Source: Neolewinella persica DSM 23188 (GTDB lineage Bacteria; Bacteroidota; Bacteroidia; Chitinophagales; Saprospiraceae). Taken from it: a stretch of DNA of 64,000 nt. The stretch is from positions 48,190-112,189 of the forward strand of contig NZ_KB890430.1 of NCBI RefSeq assembly GCF_000373105.1, given 5' to 3'. Shown in pieces: positions 28,027 to 39,965 of the stretch. The notes below the pieces were generated by a model, which was not told where the DNA came from, did no database searches, and saw nothing but the letters and a program-made list of their open reading frames with translations. The position numbers were made by a program, and so were the translations under genes. The first letter of the stretch is position 1; the number at the start of each line of letters is the position of its first letter.

Positions 28027-29586
28027 ATGTCCAAAACCATCCACATCATCGGCTCCGGCATTAACAGTCTTTGCGCCGCCGTCGTCCTCACCCAAAAGGG
28101 ACATACCGTCCACGTTCACGAGCGTAATGCGCACGCTGGCGGAAACATCCTGACCAAAGAGCTTACGGTACCGGGCTTCAGGCACGAAATTTACTCGGGC
28201 TTTCACCCCTTGTTTACCACCGGTCCGTTTTACCAGGAATACCGGGAGCTGCTGGAGGAAAACGGACTGACCTACCTTAATACCGATATACCTACCGGCG
28301 TCCTGTTGCCCAATGGTAAAAGCACCGTTTTTTATCGTGATCGCAAGGAAACCATCAGGGAGATGAACCAAGTAAACGCCGGAGATGGAGATGCCTACGA
28401 CGAAGCGATGGCCAAGTTCGAAAAGAACGCAGACCTGGTCTTCGGCTTACTGAACACCGAGCTTTGGTCTACGGGAGGGGCAGGCCTGGCCGCGAAGAGT
28501 GTTTGGAATCTCGGCCCCACCGGACTGCTGGAGTTTTTTGGCGAGACGCTTCCCGACGCCCGCAAATGGCTCGACAATACCTTCGGCAGTGACCTGAACA
28601 AAGCCCTCATGGCCCCCTGGGTTCTGCATACGGGCCTTGGCCCCGATAACCAGGCCAGTAGCCTGATGCTGCGTGTCATTTTCGCCAGTTTTGAGCAAAC
28701 CGGGATGCCCGTCCCCCGGGGCGGTGGCTCCGAACTCGTCAAGGTCCTGGTCCGCGTTATCGAAAAAAACGGTGGCAAGGTCCACCTGAATGCTAACGTA
28801 GAGGCCATCACCGTCACCGATGGTAACCTGCGAGGACTGACCGTTAACCGAGCCCATCACGATGCCGACGTGGTGCTGGCCAACGTTACCCCAACCGCAC
28901 TATATCAACGGTTGTTACCACAAAGTGAAGTTCCGGAGGAAGTGAAGAGTGACACCGCGAATTACCGCTACGGCCGTGGCAACATGCAAATCCACCTCTC
29001 CCTGGACCATCCCCCGGCCTGGCCCGACGAACGCCTGCTCGAAACTGCCATCGTCCACGTCACCCCCGGTCTCAACGGCGTAAGCCGTGCCGTCAATGCC
29101 GCCCTTAACGGACTACTTCCCACCACCGGCACCATCGTAGTCGGCCAGCACACCGCCCTCGACCCCAGCCGCGCGCCGGACGGCAAATGGACCGTTTGGT
29201 TACAACTCCAGGAGCTACCGGGCTTTCCCACTGGCGACGAAGGAGGCACGATCAATTGTCATGGTGAATGGACCCCGGCCATCGCAAATGCCTACGCGGA
29301 CCGGATCATCGACCGGTTGGACAAACAGCTGCCGGGCTTCAAGGAAAGCATCCTGGAACGAAACATCATCAGCCCCGCAGAACTGGCCAAACGCAACGTC
29401 AACCTGGTTAATGGTGATCCCTACAGCGGTGCGGCCAGCCTGGACCAATTCTTGTTCTGGCGCCCCCTGCCCGTCCTGCGCGGGCACGCCACTCCGATCA
29501 AAGATCTATACCACATCGGTGCAAGCACTCACCCCGGGCCGGGCCTAAACGGGACTTCCGGATACCTTGTAGCGAACAAAATTTAA
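28027..29586 (+). CDS. FAD-dependent oxidoreductase, phytoene-desaturase-like
   Basis: 519 residues from ATG 28027 (MSKTIHIIGSGINSL), where the dinucleotide-binding motif GSGINSLCAA begins. The ORF is open 136 codons further upstream, but that part has no similarity. The body shows the amine-oxidase/CrtI-type fold (HAGGNILTKE) and a C-terminal FAD contact (GASTHPGPGLNGTSGY). The family desaturates carotenoids or oxidises other hydrophobic substrates; no carotenoid genes adjoin, so the substrate is open. It is followed 12 bases later by the small SAP-like gene. Confidence 0.88.
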   Translation: MSKTIHIIGSGINSLCAAVVLTQKGHTVHVHERNAHAGGNILTKELTVPGFRHEIYSGFHPLFTTGPFYQEYRELLEENGLTYLNTDIPTGVLLPNGKSTVFYRDRKETIREMNQVNAGDGDAYDEAMAKFEKNADLVFGLLNTELWSTGGAGLAAKSVWNLGPTGLLEFFGETLPDARKWLDNTFGSDLNKALMAPWVLHTGLGPDNQASSLMLRVIFASFEQTGMPVPRGGGSELVKVLVRVIEKNGGKVHLNANVEAITVTDGNLRGLTVNRAHHDADVVLANVTPTALYQRLLPQSEVPEEVKSDTANYRYGRGNMQIHLSLDHPPAWPDERLLETAIVHVTPGLNGVSRAVNAALNGLLPTTGTIVVGQHTALDPSRAPDGKWTVWLQLQELPGFPTGDEGGTINCHGEWTPAIANAYADRIIDRLDKQLPGFKESILERNIISPAELAKRNVNLVNGDPYSGAASLDQFLFWRPLPVLRGHATPIKDLYHIGASTHPGPGLNGTSGYLVANKI

Positions 29587-29598
29587 ACCAAAACGACC

Positions 29599-29847
29599 AT
29601 GGCAAAAAATCACGGACCAAGCATCAAAAATGACGAGCAATACGAAGCCTTGCGCGACGAAGGGATGAGTAAAGAAAAGGCCGCCCGTATCGCCAATACC
29701 CCAAACGCCGGTAAAAAAGGTGGAAAGGCCAGGCCCTACGAAGAAAGGACCAAAAAAGATTTGTACGAACAGGCCAAAAAAATAGGGATTGAGGGGCGCA
29801 GCAAGATGAACAAATCCGAACTGATCGAAGCGCTTCGAAATCACTGA
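29599..29847 (+). CDS. Small Rho-N/SAP-like nucleic-acid-binding protein
   Basis: 82 residues. The N-terminal half is typical of a small conserved family (DEQYEALRDEGMSKEKAARIA); the C-terminal half (RTKKDLYEQAKKIGIEGRSK, then MNKSELIEALR) matches the Rho termination-factor N-terminal/SAP fold that binds nucleic acid. Probably cotranscribed with the FAD oxidoreductase. It converges on the HMA-AraC gene with a 9-base gap. Confidence 0.82.
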   Translation: MAKNHGPSIKNDEQYEALRDEGMSKEKAARIANTPNAGKKGGKARPYEERTKKDLYEQAKKIGIEGRSKMNKSELIEALRNH

Positions 29848-29856
29848 TAGTGCGTC

Positions 29857-30426
29857 TTAAATCTCGTCCAATGCCCTGGGAACAAAATCATTGTTTTTAC
29901 GATACGCTGACGGCGTCACCCCCTCCTCCCGCCGGAAGGCGGCAGAGAAATGAGATGGTGCCGCGTACTTTAACCGGCGGCTGATGTCCGAAATGGGCGT
30001 ATCCGTCGTCGCCAACAATTTGCGACTACGTTCCATCCGATGGTCGGTGTAGAAGGTCTCTATGGTCCGGCCGGTGACCGCTGAGAAGGTGCGGCTCACG
30101 TAGCTGTACTCTTTAAATACCGCATTCACGATCAGTTCCGAGAGGTTTACAGTGGCGGATGCCGCATCATTGTACACATGGTCGATTACAACACCTTTTA
30201 CCCGCACTATGAAACCGTGTTGATCCTCCCCTAACCGAAAGCCTATCGCTTCCAGTTTCCGCGCTACCCGCTCCATTACCCCATCTCCTCCTGGCGGTGG
30301 AGTTGCCCGGACTTCCCCCAGCGTTATGTCATGGATCGTCCAGCCCGCTTCCATCAGGATGCGCTCCACCGCCAGGATGCAGCGCTGGCAGACCATGCCG
30401 TTGATGTAAATGGTTTTGGGTTCCAT
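29857..30426 (-). CDS. HMA-like domain fused to AraC-type DNA-binding domain
   Basis: 189 residues. Residues 1-75 resemble a heavy-metal-associated fold with CxxC (INGMVCQRCILAVE). Residues about 85-185 are an AraC-type double HTH (VSRTFSAVTGRTIETFYTDH, HFSAAFRREEGVTPSAYR). A metal-sensing regulator of the adjacent efflux genes is a natural inference, Cu(I) being the likeliest signal. It is the first gene met on the minus strand after the cus-like operon ends at 30572. Confidence 0.85.
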   Translation of the reverse strand: MEPKTIYINGMVCQRCILAVERILMEAGWTIHDITLGEVRATPPPGGDGVMERVARKLEAIGFRLGEDQHGFIVRVKGVVIDHVYNDAASATVNLSELIVNAVFKEYSYVSRTFSAVTGRTIETFYTDHRMERSRKLLATTDTPISDISRRLKYAAPSHFSAAFRREEGVTPSAYRKNNDFVPRALDEI

Positions 30427-30506
30427 GAAGGGTAAAAATTGGTTTGGCGTAGCGATGCCCCCTTATGGCTAACCACCAGATATTTATTAAAAGAATCAAC
30501 CCCTGC

Positions 30507-30541
30507 CCGCTAACCAGTCGCTGGTAGCGACCAGTTAGCGG
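30507..30541. terminator. Hairpin after the HMBD lipoprotein gene
   Basis: CCGCTAACCAGTCGCT and AGCGACCAGTTAGCGG form a 16-bp stem with two central mismatches and loop GGT, 31 bases past the end of the cus-like operon. It lacks a T-run. Confidence 0.55.
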
Positions 30542-30571
30542 AAGTAGAAGGAGGATAACCAGGACTGCCGT

Positions 30572-30859
30572 TTAGTGCTTATGTCCGTTCTCCGTATGGT
30601 CTGCCTGGGCGATGTAGGCCATGCCGCAAGTCGGGCATTCGCCTTCCTGGTCGCTGCCGCTATCGGCGCAGTGCATCGGGCAGACGTAGGCGGAGGTAAA
30701 TTCCTTGCCCTCTCCGTGTGGGGTTTCAGTAACGGCTTCCGTTGTGGTAGCGGCCTCCGTTGTAGTTTCACTAGCCGACGCAGCATCACCACAAGCGGTG
30801 AAGGCGAAGGTGAAAGAAAGGACCAGCATCAGGGCGGTCAATGATTTGAAAAAACGCAT
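30572..30859 (-). CDS. Small heavy-metal-binding (HMBD) lipoprotein
   Basis: 95 residues. A lipoprotein signal (FAFTACGD) and a Thr/Glu-rich linker precede a heavy-metal-binding domain YVCPMHC ... CPTCGMAY and a His-rich tail (HTENGHKH). The motif is the same as the N-terminal module of the CusB-like protein just upstream (41-base gap), so it likely captures Cu(I)/Ag(I) in the periplasm. Last gene of the efflux operon. Confidence 0.85.
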   Translation of the reverse strand: MRFFKSLTALMLVLSFTFAFTACGDAASASETTTEAATTTEAVTETPHGEGKEFTSAYVCPMHCADSGSDQEGECPTCGMAYIAQADHTENGHKH

Positions 30860-30900
30860 ATTGAGTAGAATTTGGAGCAGTACTCCAGGTTAATTATTGG

Positions 30901-32781
30901 TTACAATTCATCAGTTACGCTCCCGCACTTCAGCATCAATTCACCGAAGTAGGGGTTACGAATTTGTTCTTCGTTACTGAGCCAGTTGGCACCGGCATTG
31001 TCAAACGCCATCGGACAATGTTGTACGTAGTAAGTGCCTTCTACCCCAAAGGCCGTCAGGGCATTGATCAGGGCCTGGGAAAGAAAGCCAAACTGTTTCC
31101 GCTGGGCTTCTACGTCGTCCTTTTTCAGCAGGGTGTTCGCGTGGGCTTGCACTGCTTCCAGTTGCTGCATCCAGTAGACGTGCGCGTCGCCCCTGACCAG
31201 GCTCATATTAACCTTTGTCAAGGCTTCCTGCAGCGGCACCAGTAAGGCTTTATCCGCCAGCTCAGTAGCGACCATTCTATCTTTCAGGGGCAAGTAAGTC
31301 TCAACGATTTTACCCAGCTGTATCCGAAAGGCTTCCGGTGTATCCGCCCGGTAATCAGGGATGGGTTGCTCGGCGGGCGTTAGCCCTGACTGGTTCGCCG
31401 CAGAATTATTCCCCTGCACCAGCACATCCCGGTTCATCATCGAAGCTTTATTGTTGAGCTGAGCCGAGGCGTCGATCTGGAAGGCGCCGTTGACGACCAC
31501 CCGGTCGCCAGCAGCCAGGCCCGAGGTAATTCGGTATCCTTCCCCTACCCGCTCACCAACGGTGATCTCCCGAAATTCATAGGTTGGTACTTCCACACCC
31601 GGCAACTCTACGTAGGCAACGGAGCGCTCGCCCGTCCAAAGCACCGCACTGCGGGGAACCACCAGCTCGTCGGCCGAGGCGGCACTTACGCCTGACTTGT
31701 CCGCCGAGCGATTCCGCACCTGAATCGTCCCCTCAATAAACATCTCCGGCTTCAGCCGTCCCCCACGGTTGCTGACCTCGGCGCGCACCGCCGCCGTCCG
31801 CGTCTTGGGGTCAATGACCGGGTCGATGAAAGTTACCCGGGCGTTGTAGGTTTCTCCCGGCCGGGAAGCGACAGAAAAAGTGACCTTGTCCCCCACCCTG
31901 ATCAGTGCCAAGTCAGTTTCGTAAGCATCAAACAGGGCCCAAAGATTACTCAGATTGGTATAGGTATATAAGGCCCCGCCAGCCTTAACGTACTCCCCTA
32001 CTTCGGCCTTGGTCTCTAGGATGGTCCCGCTACGGTCTGCGTATATCGGGAAATTGCTAATCACTTCGTCGGTGGATTCAAGTGCGGAAATTTGCTCTTC
32101 GGTCACCTCCAGATTACTCAGCTTTGTACGAGCAGCAGCAACCAGCTCCGGGTTGACATCGGCAAACTTTTTGGCCTGTAATAACTCTTCCTGCGCAACG
32201 ACCAGGTCTGGAGAATACACCGTTGCGATCCGCTGGCCGGCGCGAACCTGCTCTCCCGCGAAGGAGACAAACAAGCGCTCGACCCGCCCACCGAATTCGG
32301 AAACTTCGACGGCGGCAGTCCTTGCGTCGGGGGCGAGGCGACCGGTTAGCTTCAACCCTGCTTTTGAGTCCTTCATTGCACCTGCGGCCGCGCCCATATC
32401 CATTCGCCTCTCCCCCGGCCCCTCTCCCCCGGAGAGGGGTGACGTCGGAGTATCTCCCACAATCATAGTTCTCACCCGCGCCATGGCCACCGCCGCTTCC
32501 GTCATAGTCAGTACTGCCGGATCGGTAGAATTCCCGGTAGACAACGGAATGAGATCCATTCCGCAAATCGGACAGTCCCCCGGCTCATCACGTTGGATCT
32601 GCGGGTGCATCGAGCACGTCCAGACCTGCGCTTCACCGCCGCCTGCGTCCACCATTTCGTGATCATGTCCACTGTGGTCATCCATTTCCTCGGCTGAACC
32701 ACCGAAGAGAAAATAGCCGCCCATAAGGCCCAGGGCTACCGCCCCAAAAAGGTAAATTATCGTTCGAGTATTCATCTTCAA
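30901..32781 (-). CDS. cusB: CusB-like RND efflux periplasmic adaptor with HMBD and DUF3347 modules
   Basis: 626 residues, longer than classical CusB (about 400) because of extra modules. Layout: N-terminal membrane anchor; HMBD at about 54-80 (WTCSMHPQIQ ... CPICGMDLIPL); adaptor core about 140-470 with lipoyl-like and barrel segments (GGRVERLFVSFAGEQVRAGQ, VVPRSAVLWTG); C-terminal DUF3347 (HCPMAFDNAGANWLSN ... LMLKCG). An insert at about 112-140 is built from a G-rich palindrome and a copy of the dispersed repeat (GAAAGAM). It overlaps the TolC-like gene by 4 bases. Confidence 0.92.
   Translation of the reverse strand: MKMNTRTIIYLFGAVALGLMGGYFLFGGSAEEMDDHSGHDHEMVDAGGGEAQVWTCSMHPQIQRDEPGDCPICGMDLIPLSTGNSTDPAVLTMTEAAVAMARVRTMIVGDTPTSPLSGGEGPGERRMDMGAAAGAMKDSKAGLKLTGRLAPDARTAAVEVSEFGGRVERLFVSFAGEQVRAGQRIATVYSPDLVVAQEELLQAKKFADVNPELVAAARTKLSNLEVTEEQISALESTDEVISNFPIYADRSGTILETKAEVGEYVKAGGALYTYTNLSNLWALFDAYETDLALIRVGDKVTFSVASRPGETYNARVTFIDPVIDPKTRTAAVRAEVSNRGGRLKPEMFIEGTIQVRNRSADKSGVSAASADELVVPRSAVLWTGERSVAYVELPGVEVPTYEFREITVGERVGEGYRITSGLAAGDRVVVNGAFQIDASAQLNNKASMMNRDVLVQGNNSAANQSGLTPAEQPIPDYRADTPEAFRIQLGKIVETYLPLKDRMVATELADKALLVPLQEALTKVNMSLVRGDAHVYWMQQLEAVQAHANTLLKKDDVEAQRKQFGFLSQALINALTAFGVEGTYYVQHCPMAFDNAGANWLSNEEQIRNPYFGELMLKCGSVTDEL
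32377..32396 (+). repeat. Dispersed 20-bp repeat, copy 6 (inside cusB)
   Basis: A perfect consensus copy, antisense to the gene, encoding the linker G-A-A-A-G-A-M. A palindrome (32419-32439) lies 22 bases away. Confidence 0.85.
32419..32439. repeat. G-rich palindrome inside cusB
   Basis: CCCCTCTCC / GGAGAGGGG, a 9-bp stem with a 3-base loop, encoding PLSGGEGPG. It has the same geometry as the palindrome at 36484-36504 in cusA. Confidence 0.75.
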
Positions 32782-34016
32782 TTATTTATGAGGTAGCGAT
32801 CAATCACCGCTCTTTGGACAAGGATGTTGGTTTGTGCGAGCACCGCTTTAGTGCGGAATCCGATCAGTTCGTTTTCTAGCCGCAGCAGTTCGTCAAAGGC
32901 GCGTTGACCGTTGGCAAATTCACTCCTCGCAATCGATATCGTAGCATCCATCACCCGCGATTGTTCCCGCAGGAAGTACAGCTCATTGGCGGCGTTATCA
33001 ATGATGTTCAGCGCGCGCCTGATCTCCGCGCGGAACTCATTTTCGGTGGCCTCCCGCCGTGCCTCCAGCGCAAGAATCCGGACTTCTTCTTCCTGCCGCC
33101 TGGCGGAAAATTTGCCTTTGCTCAGGGGGATAGTCACCATCGCGCGCGAAAGAATCACGTCACGGCCGTTGCGTGGAGGGTCCATGTCGTCCCGGAGGCC
33201 CGTAGCGATGTAATCAATACCAATGCCAAAATCCGGGCGCTGATCCAGGTTCGTTAATTGAATGGCTGCACGGTTGGCTTCTTGTTGTAACCCGAAAATC
33301 CGGAGCCCCGGGTGATTGCCCAATTCGGGATCGTCGTTGGCCAGATCGGGGGCAAAATCCAGGGTCTCCGCCACCCGTCCGGCAATATTAAGACGGGCCT
33401 CCACCTGGGTATCCGCCGGGCGGTTGAGTAGCTCATTAATGGTCACCATTTCCTGCTGTGCGAGGTAGCGGAGTTCCGCCAATTGGCGGTCCACCTGTTG
33501 CCGCTGCAGTTGAATCCGGTACACGTCCACCGAGCTTCCCTTGCCGCTTTCGACGCGGCTTAATGCCAGTCGGTTAAGGCTGGCATAGAGGTCGAGACTT
33601 TCCTCCACTACTCCCCGTCGGGCCTCCAGGCCAGCCAGACTGAAGTAGGCTTTTTCCAGTTGAAAAATCAGTAATAACTGACGGGTAGCCGCTTTTTCTA
33701 ATAGAGGTCGGGCGCGGGCATCCGCCGCAGCAGCCATCGCGGCAAGCTTACCTGGCCAGGGCAACATCTGCGTGGCACCGACCCGGAATTGTTGTGGGCC
33801 AGTTCTTGTTTCCACCGGAAGTACAAAGACGCCGGCACCGACCTCCAGGTCGGGTAATTGGTTCTGCTGAGCACCGATTTTCATGGCTGCGTTATAATCG
33901 AGTTGCAGGGCACGGAGTTCGGGGTTTTCCCGGCGAAGTTCTGCTTTGAGGCTGTCGAGGCTTTGGGCGCGGACGCTGGTGCAGAGGAAGGTTAGGAGGA
34001 GCAGGGTTAGGGGCAT
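32778..34016 (-). CDS. TolC/CusC-like outer-membrane efflux protein
   Basis: About 412 residues from ATG 34016 (MPLTLLLL). The ORF continues upstream through the hairpin pair at 34031-34173, which I exclude as non-genic. The signal peptide ends CTSVRAQ and encodes a dispersed repeat copy. Helical outer-membrane factor signatures include ELRALQLDYNAA, QKSVEL-type heptads and QTNILVQRAVID near the end. It forms the outer channel of the CusCBA-type pump and overlaps cusB (ATGA). Confidence 0.9.
   Translation of the reverse strand: MPLTLLLLTFLCTSVRAQSLDSLKAELRRENPELRALQLDYNAAMKIGAQQNQLPDLEVGAGVFVLPVETRTGPQQFRVGATQMLPWPGKLAAMAAAADARARPLLEKAATRQLLLIFQLEKAYFSLAGLEARRGVVEESLDLYASLNRLALSRVESGKGSSVDVYRIQLQRQQVDRQLAELRYLAQQEMVTINELLNRPADTQVEARLNIAGRVAETLDFAPDLANDDPELGNHPGLRIFGLQQEANRAAIQLTNLDQRPDFGIGIDYIATGLRDDMDPPRNGRDVILSRAMVTIPLSKGKFSARRQEEEVRILALEARREATENEFRAEIRRALNIIDNAANELYFLREQSRVMDATISIARSEFANGQRAFDELLRLENELIGFRTKAVLAQTNILVQRAVIDRYLINN
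33964..33983 (-). repeat. Dispersed 20-bp repeat, copy 7 (inside a signal peptide)
   Basis: TGCACCAGCGTCCGCGCCCA in gene sense, encoding C-T-S-V-R-A-Q, in the same frame as copies 2 and 14. Confidence 0.85.
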
Positions 34017-34030
34017 TTTCGCGTTGAGCG

Positions 34031-34173
34031 TTCTCATCGGATGCATCCTTTTTGCTGACACAGTCGCAAAAATGTTCATCCGATGTGTAACGCGTAATCT
34101 CGTTGACCAATTTACACATCGGATGAACTTTGGCCCGACTGCGTCAGGGCCAAATATGCATCCGATGAGAAAT
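34031..34173. repeat. Pair 2 of the CATCSGATG hairpin family
   Basis: Unit 34031-34090: arms TTCTCATCGGATGCAT and TTCATCCGATGTGTAA, inner stem TTTTTGC/GCAAAAA, loop TGACACAGTC. Unit 34111-34173 is inverted: arms TTTACACATCGGATGAAC and ATGCATCCGATGAGAAA, inner stem TTTGGCCC/GGGCCAAA, loop GACTGCGTCA. They fill the cusA-tolC gap. Confidence 0.85.
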
Positions 34174-34210
34174 TGGAGACCCAGGATCGCGTTTGTTGCT
34201 TTTACATTCC

Positions 34211-38272
<4,062 letters not shown>

Positions 38273-38314
38273 AAAACGACACTTGACGAAAATCACGAAA
38301 GCCCCGGTCAGATT

Positions 38315-38479
38315 GTGGTCTGTCAGATTGATGCTGTCACATTATGCGCAGGTGGATTTTGTTGACTGGCAAAGCACTCAAACCGGAACTTAGCCATAGC
38401 TAAGTGAGGATTTGAGTAACGCCGCCAGGCGTTAAAAGACATCGTGGATATTGTGATGAGAATCGATCTGACAGACCAC
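38315..38479. repeat. 165-bp imperfect palindrome upstream of cusA
   Basis: The ends GTGGTCTGTCAGAT and ATCTGACAGACCAC are perfect 14-bp complements; pairing continues imperfectly for about 30 bases. Inside are small hairpins (CTTAGC/GCTAAG, AACGCC/GGCGTT). It occupies the gap between cusA and the HYC_CC_PP gene, where the cusA promoter or leader would lie. Confidence 0.75.
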
Positions 38480-38514
38480 CAAAACTGGCGGGGAAACAGA
38501 AGATCATCAAGTCG

Positions 38515-38943
38515 TTAAATGCGGAATACCTGGAACTCGCGAATGGCATCCGGTATCAAGGGAGGCGGGCGGTAGTTCTGGAAGTTTGTGTTTTTGCGGG
38601 GCCGCGGGTGCGGAGGCAGGTAGTTAATGAGCAGTGGTGGAAAATCCGGTAGTACCGCTACAATGGCAGGCAGCGCTTCGACTACGGTTTGTTCCTGATC
38701 GTCGATCCTGACCAACTCATGCTCGTCGTCACAACAGCCCTTTTTCTTCCCTTCCACTTTCTCCCCGGCAGCTGAATGGAAAGGGCACTGCTTTTTGGTC
38801 TGGTCCTTGTGGCATTTCTCCGCCTCGCCAAAAAAGGCGACAGACTTCAACTCTTCCATACAGAAATGCCGGTTGACCGAGAGGCCAACCGAACCGATCA
38901 AGACCAGGATGGTCAGTAGGAAAGTAGAAATGCGAAGTACCAT
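38515..38943 (-). CDS. HYC_CC_PP-family small exported protein
   Basis: 142 residues. An N-terminal membrane segment or signal is followed by NRHFCMEEL, KGCCDDEHELV and a proline-rich PPLL...PPHPRPR stretch. This is the H-Y/F-C, C-C, P-P pattern after which the Bacteroidota family is named; it is commonly found beside heavy-metal efflux genes. Conserved cysteines and histidines suggest metal binding. It leads the cus-like operon. The C-terminal part contains a diverged dispersed repeat copy (38595-38613). Confidence 0.8.
   Translation of the reverse strand: MVLRISTFLLTILVLIGSVGLSVNRHFCMEELKSVAFFGEAEKCHKDQTKKQCPFHSAAGEKVEGKKKGCCDDEHELVRIDDQEQTVVEALPAIVAVLPDFPPLLINYLPPHPRPRKNTNFQNYRPPPLIPDAIREFQVFRI
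38595..38613 (-). repeat. Dispersed repeat, copy 9 (diverged, inside the HYC_CC_PP gene)
   Basis: TGCGGGGCCGCGGGTGCGG. Several differences, but it is in register with the core; it encodes the P-H-P-R-P-R segment. Confidence 0.5.
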
Positions 38944-39038
38944 ATAATAGGTTGCTACTGCAATCTACGTCCTAATAAGCTATTTTGTTTTGTCAGCTCT
39001 GAATTAATGAGTAATGTGGGACAAATTCATCTCCTCCC

Positions 39039-39695
39039 ATGCGCAAGGTAACCTTCACCGATCCTCACCGAAAAAAGCATTTTGATTTCTTCCGGTCTAT
39101 GGACCAGCCACATTTCGGGATTACCGCAGAAGTGGACATTACCGAATTTCTGAGCTGCGTCCGCCGCTCTCCCACTCTGCGTTTCACCCCTGCAGTGGTT
39201 TATATGATTGCCGATACCGCCATGAAGGTGCAGCCGTTCCGCTGGCGGATTCGGGGAGACGAGGTAGTAGAGCACGATGGGCTCAGACCGAGTTTCGCGG
39301 TTCCAACGGCTGCGTCTTCTGCCTTTAGCTTTTGTACCGTGCCGTATACAGAAGACCCAATAGCGTTTCATGCTGCAGCGGAGGCAATGATTGAGCGCAT
39401 GAAATCGGACCCCAGTTTTGAAGACGAGCCGGGCGCCGACGACTATCTCTTCCTCAGTTCCTTCCCGTGGGTAAGTTTTACCAGCGTAACCCATGCGATG
39501 AATCACAGCCGCAAAGACAGTGTACCGAGAATAGCCTGGGGAAAATACTTCAAACGGGAAGGAAAGGTACTGATGCCGTTAGCCGTACAGGCCCACCACG
39601 CAGTAGTCGATGGAAGTGATCTCGGAAGCTATTTTCAGCAAATTCAGCGATCATTTAAAAAAAGTGAAGAAATTTTTGAACTTTTTTTGAGATAA
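39039..39695 (+). CDS. Chloramphenicol acetyltransferase-like enzyme
   Basis: 218 residues, the normal CAT length. The catalytic HHAVVDGSDLG is near the C-terminus, FTPAVVYMI is at about 45-55, and FLSSFPWVSFTS precedes the active-site region. Type A CATs acetylate chloramphenicol with acetyl-CoA as cytosolic trimers. Many Bacteroidota homologues have unproven substrates, so resistance should not be assumed. It stands alone. Confidence 0.9.
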   Translation: MRKVTFTDPHRKKHFDFFRSMDQPHFGITAEVDITEFLSCVRRSPTLRFTPAVVYMIADTAMKVQPFRWRIRGDEVVEHDGLRPSFAVPTAASSAFSFCTVPYTEDPIAFHAAAEAMIERMKSDPSFEDEPGADDYLFLSSFPWVSFTSVTHAMNHSRKDSVPRIAWGKYFKREGKVLMPLAVQAHHAVVDGSDLGSYFQQIQRSFKKSEEIFELFLR

Positions 39696-39826
39696 ACACA
39701 AATTTTTCAAGCCAAACAAAAATTTGGTCGGCATTTGTCAACAATGCGACTTCTTTGCTTAAAGGCTAAAAAACAAAATATTTAAGGGAAACTGAGCCTG
39801 ATCACTGCTTTTGCCTCTACTTTCCC

Positions 39827-39846
39827 TGCACCTGCGACCCCGCCCA
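39827..39846 (+). repeat. Dispersed 20-bp repeat, copy 10 (next to a promoter)
   Basis: TGCACCTGCGACCCCGCCCA, one change from the consensus. It ends 4 bases before the -33 TTTG of the following gene. Confidence 0.85.
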
Positions 39847-39850
39847 AACA

Positions 39851-39881
39851 TTTGACTTTCAGTGACTTCGGCCTAACTTTG
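39851..39881 (+). promoter_or_regulatory. Bacteroidota-type promoter
   Basis: TTTG (39851-39854), a 19-base spacer, then TAACTTTG (39874-39881). This is a perfect match to the Bacteroidota -33/-7 consensus, 85 bases before the glycogen-binding/HhH gene. Confidence 0.7.
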
Positions 39882-39965
39882 CGTTTATAATTCGTGTTAG
39901 TGTAACTGAGACACTAAGAATGTGTCTCCACAACCCAAAGAAAACCACACCAATCTACTAGAATT

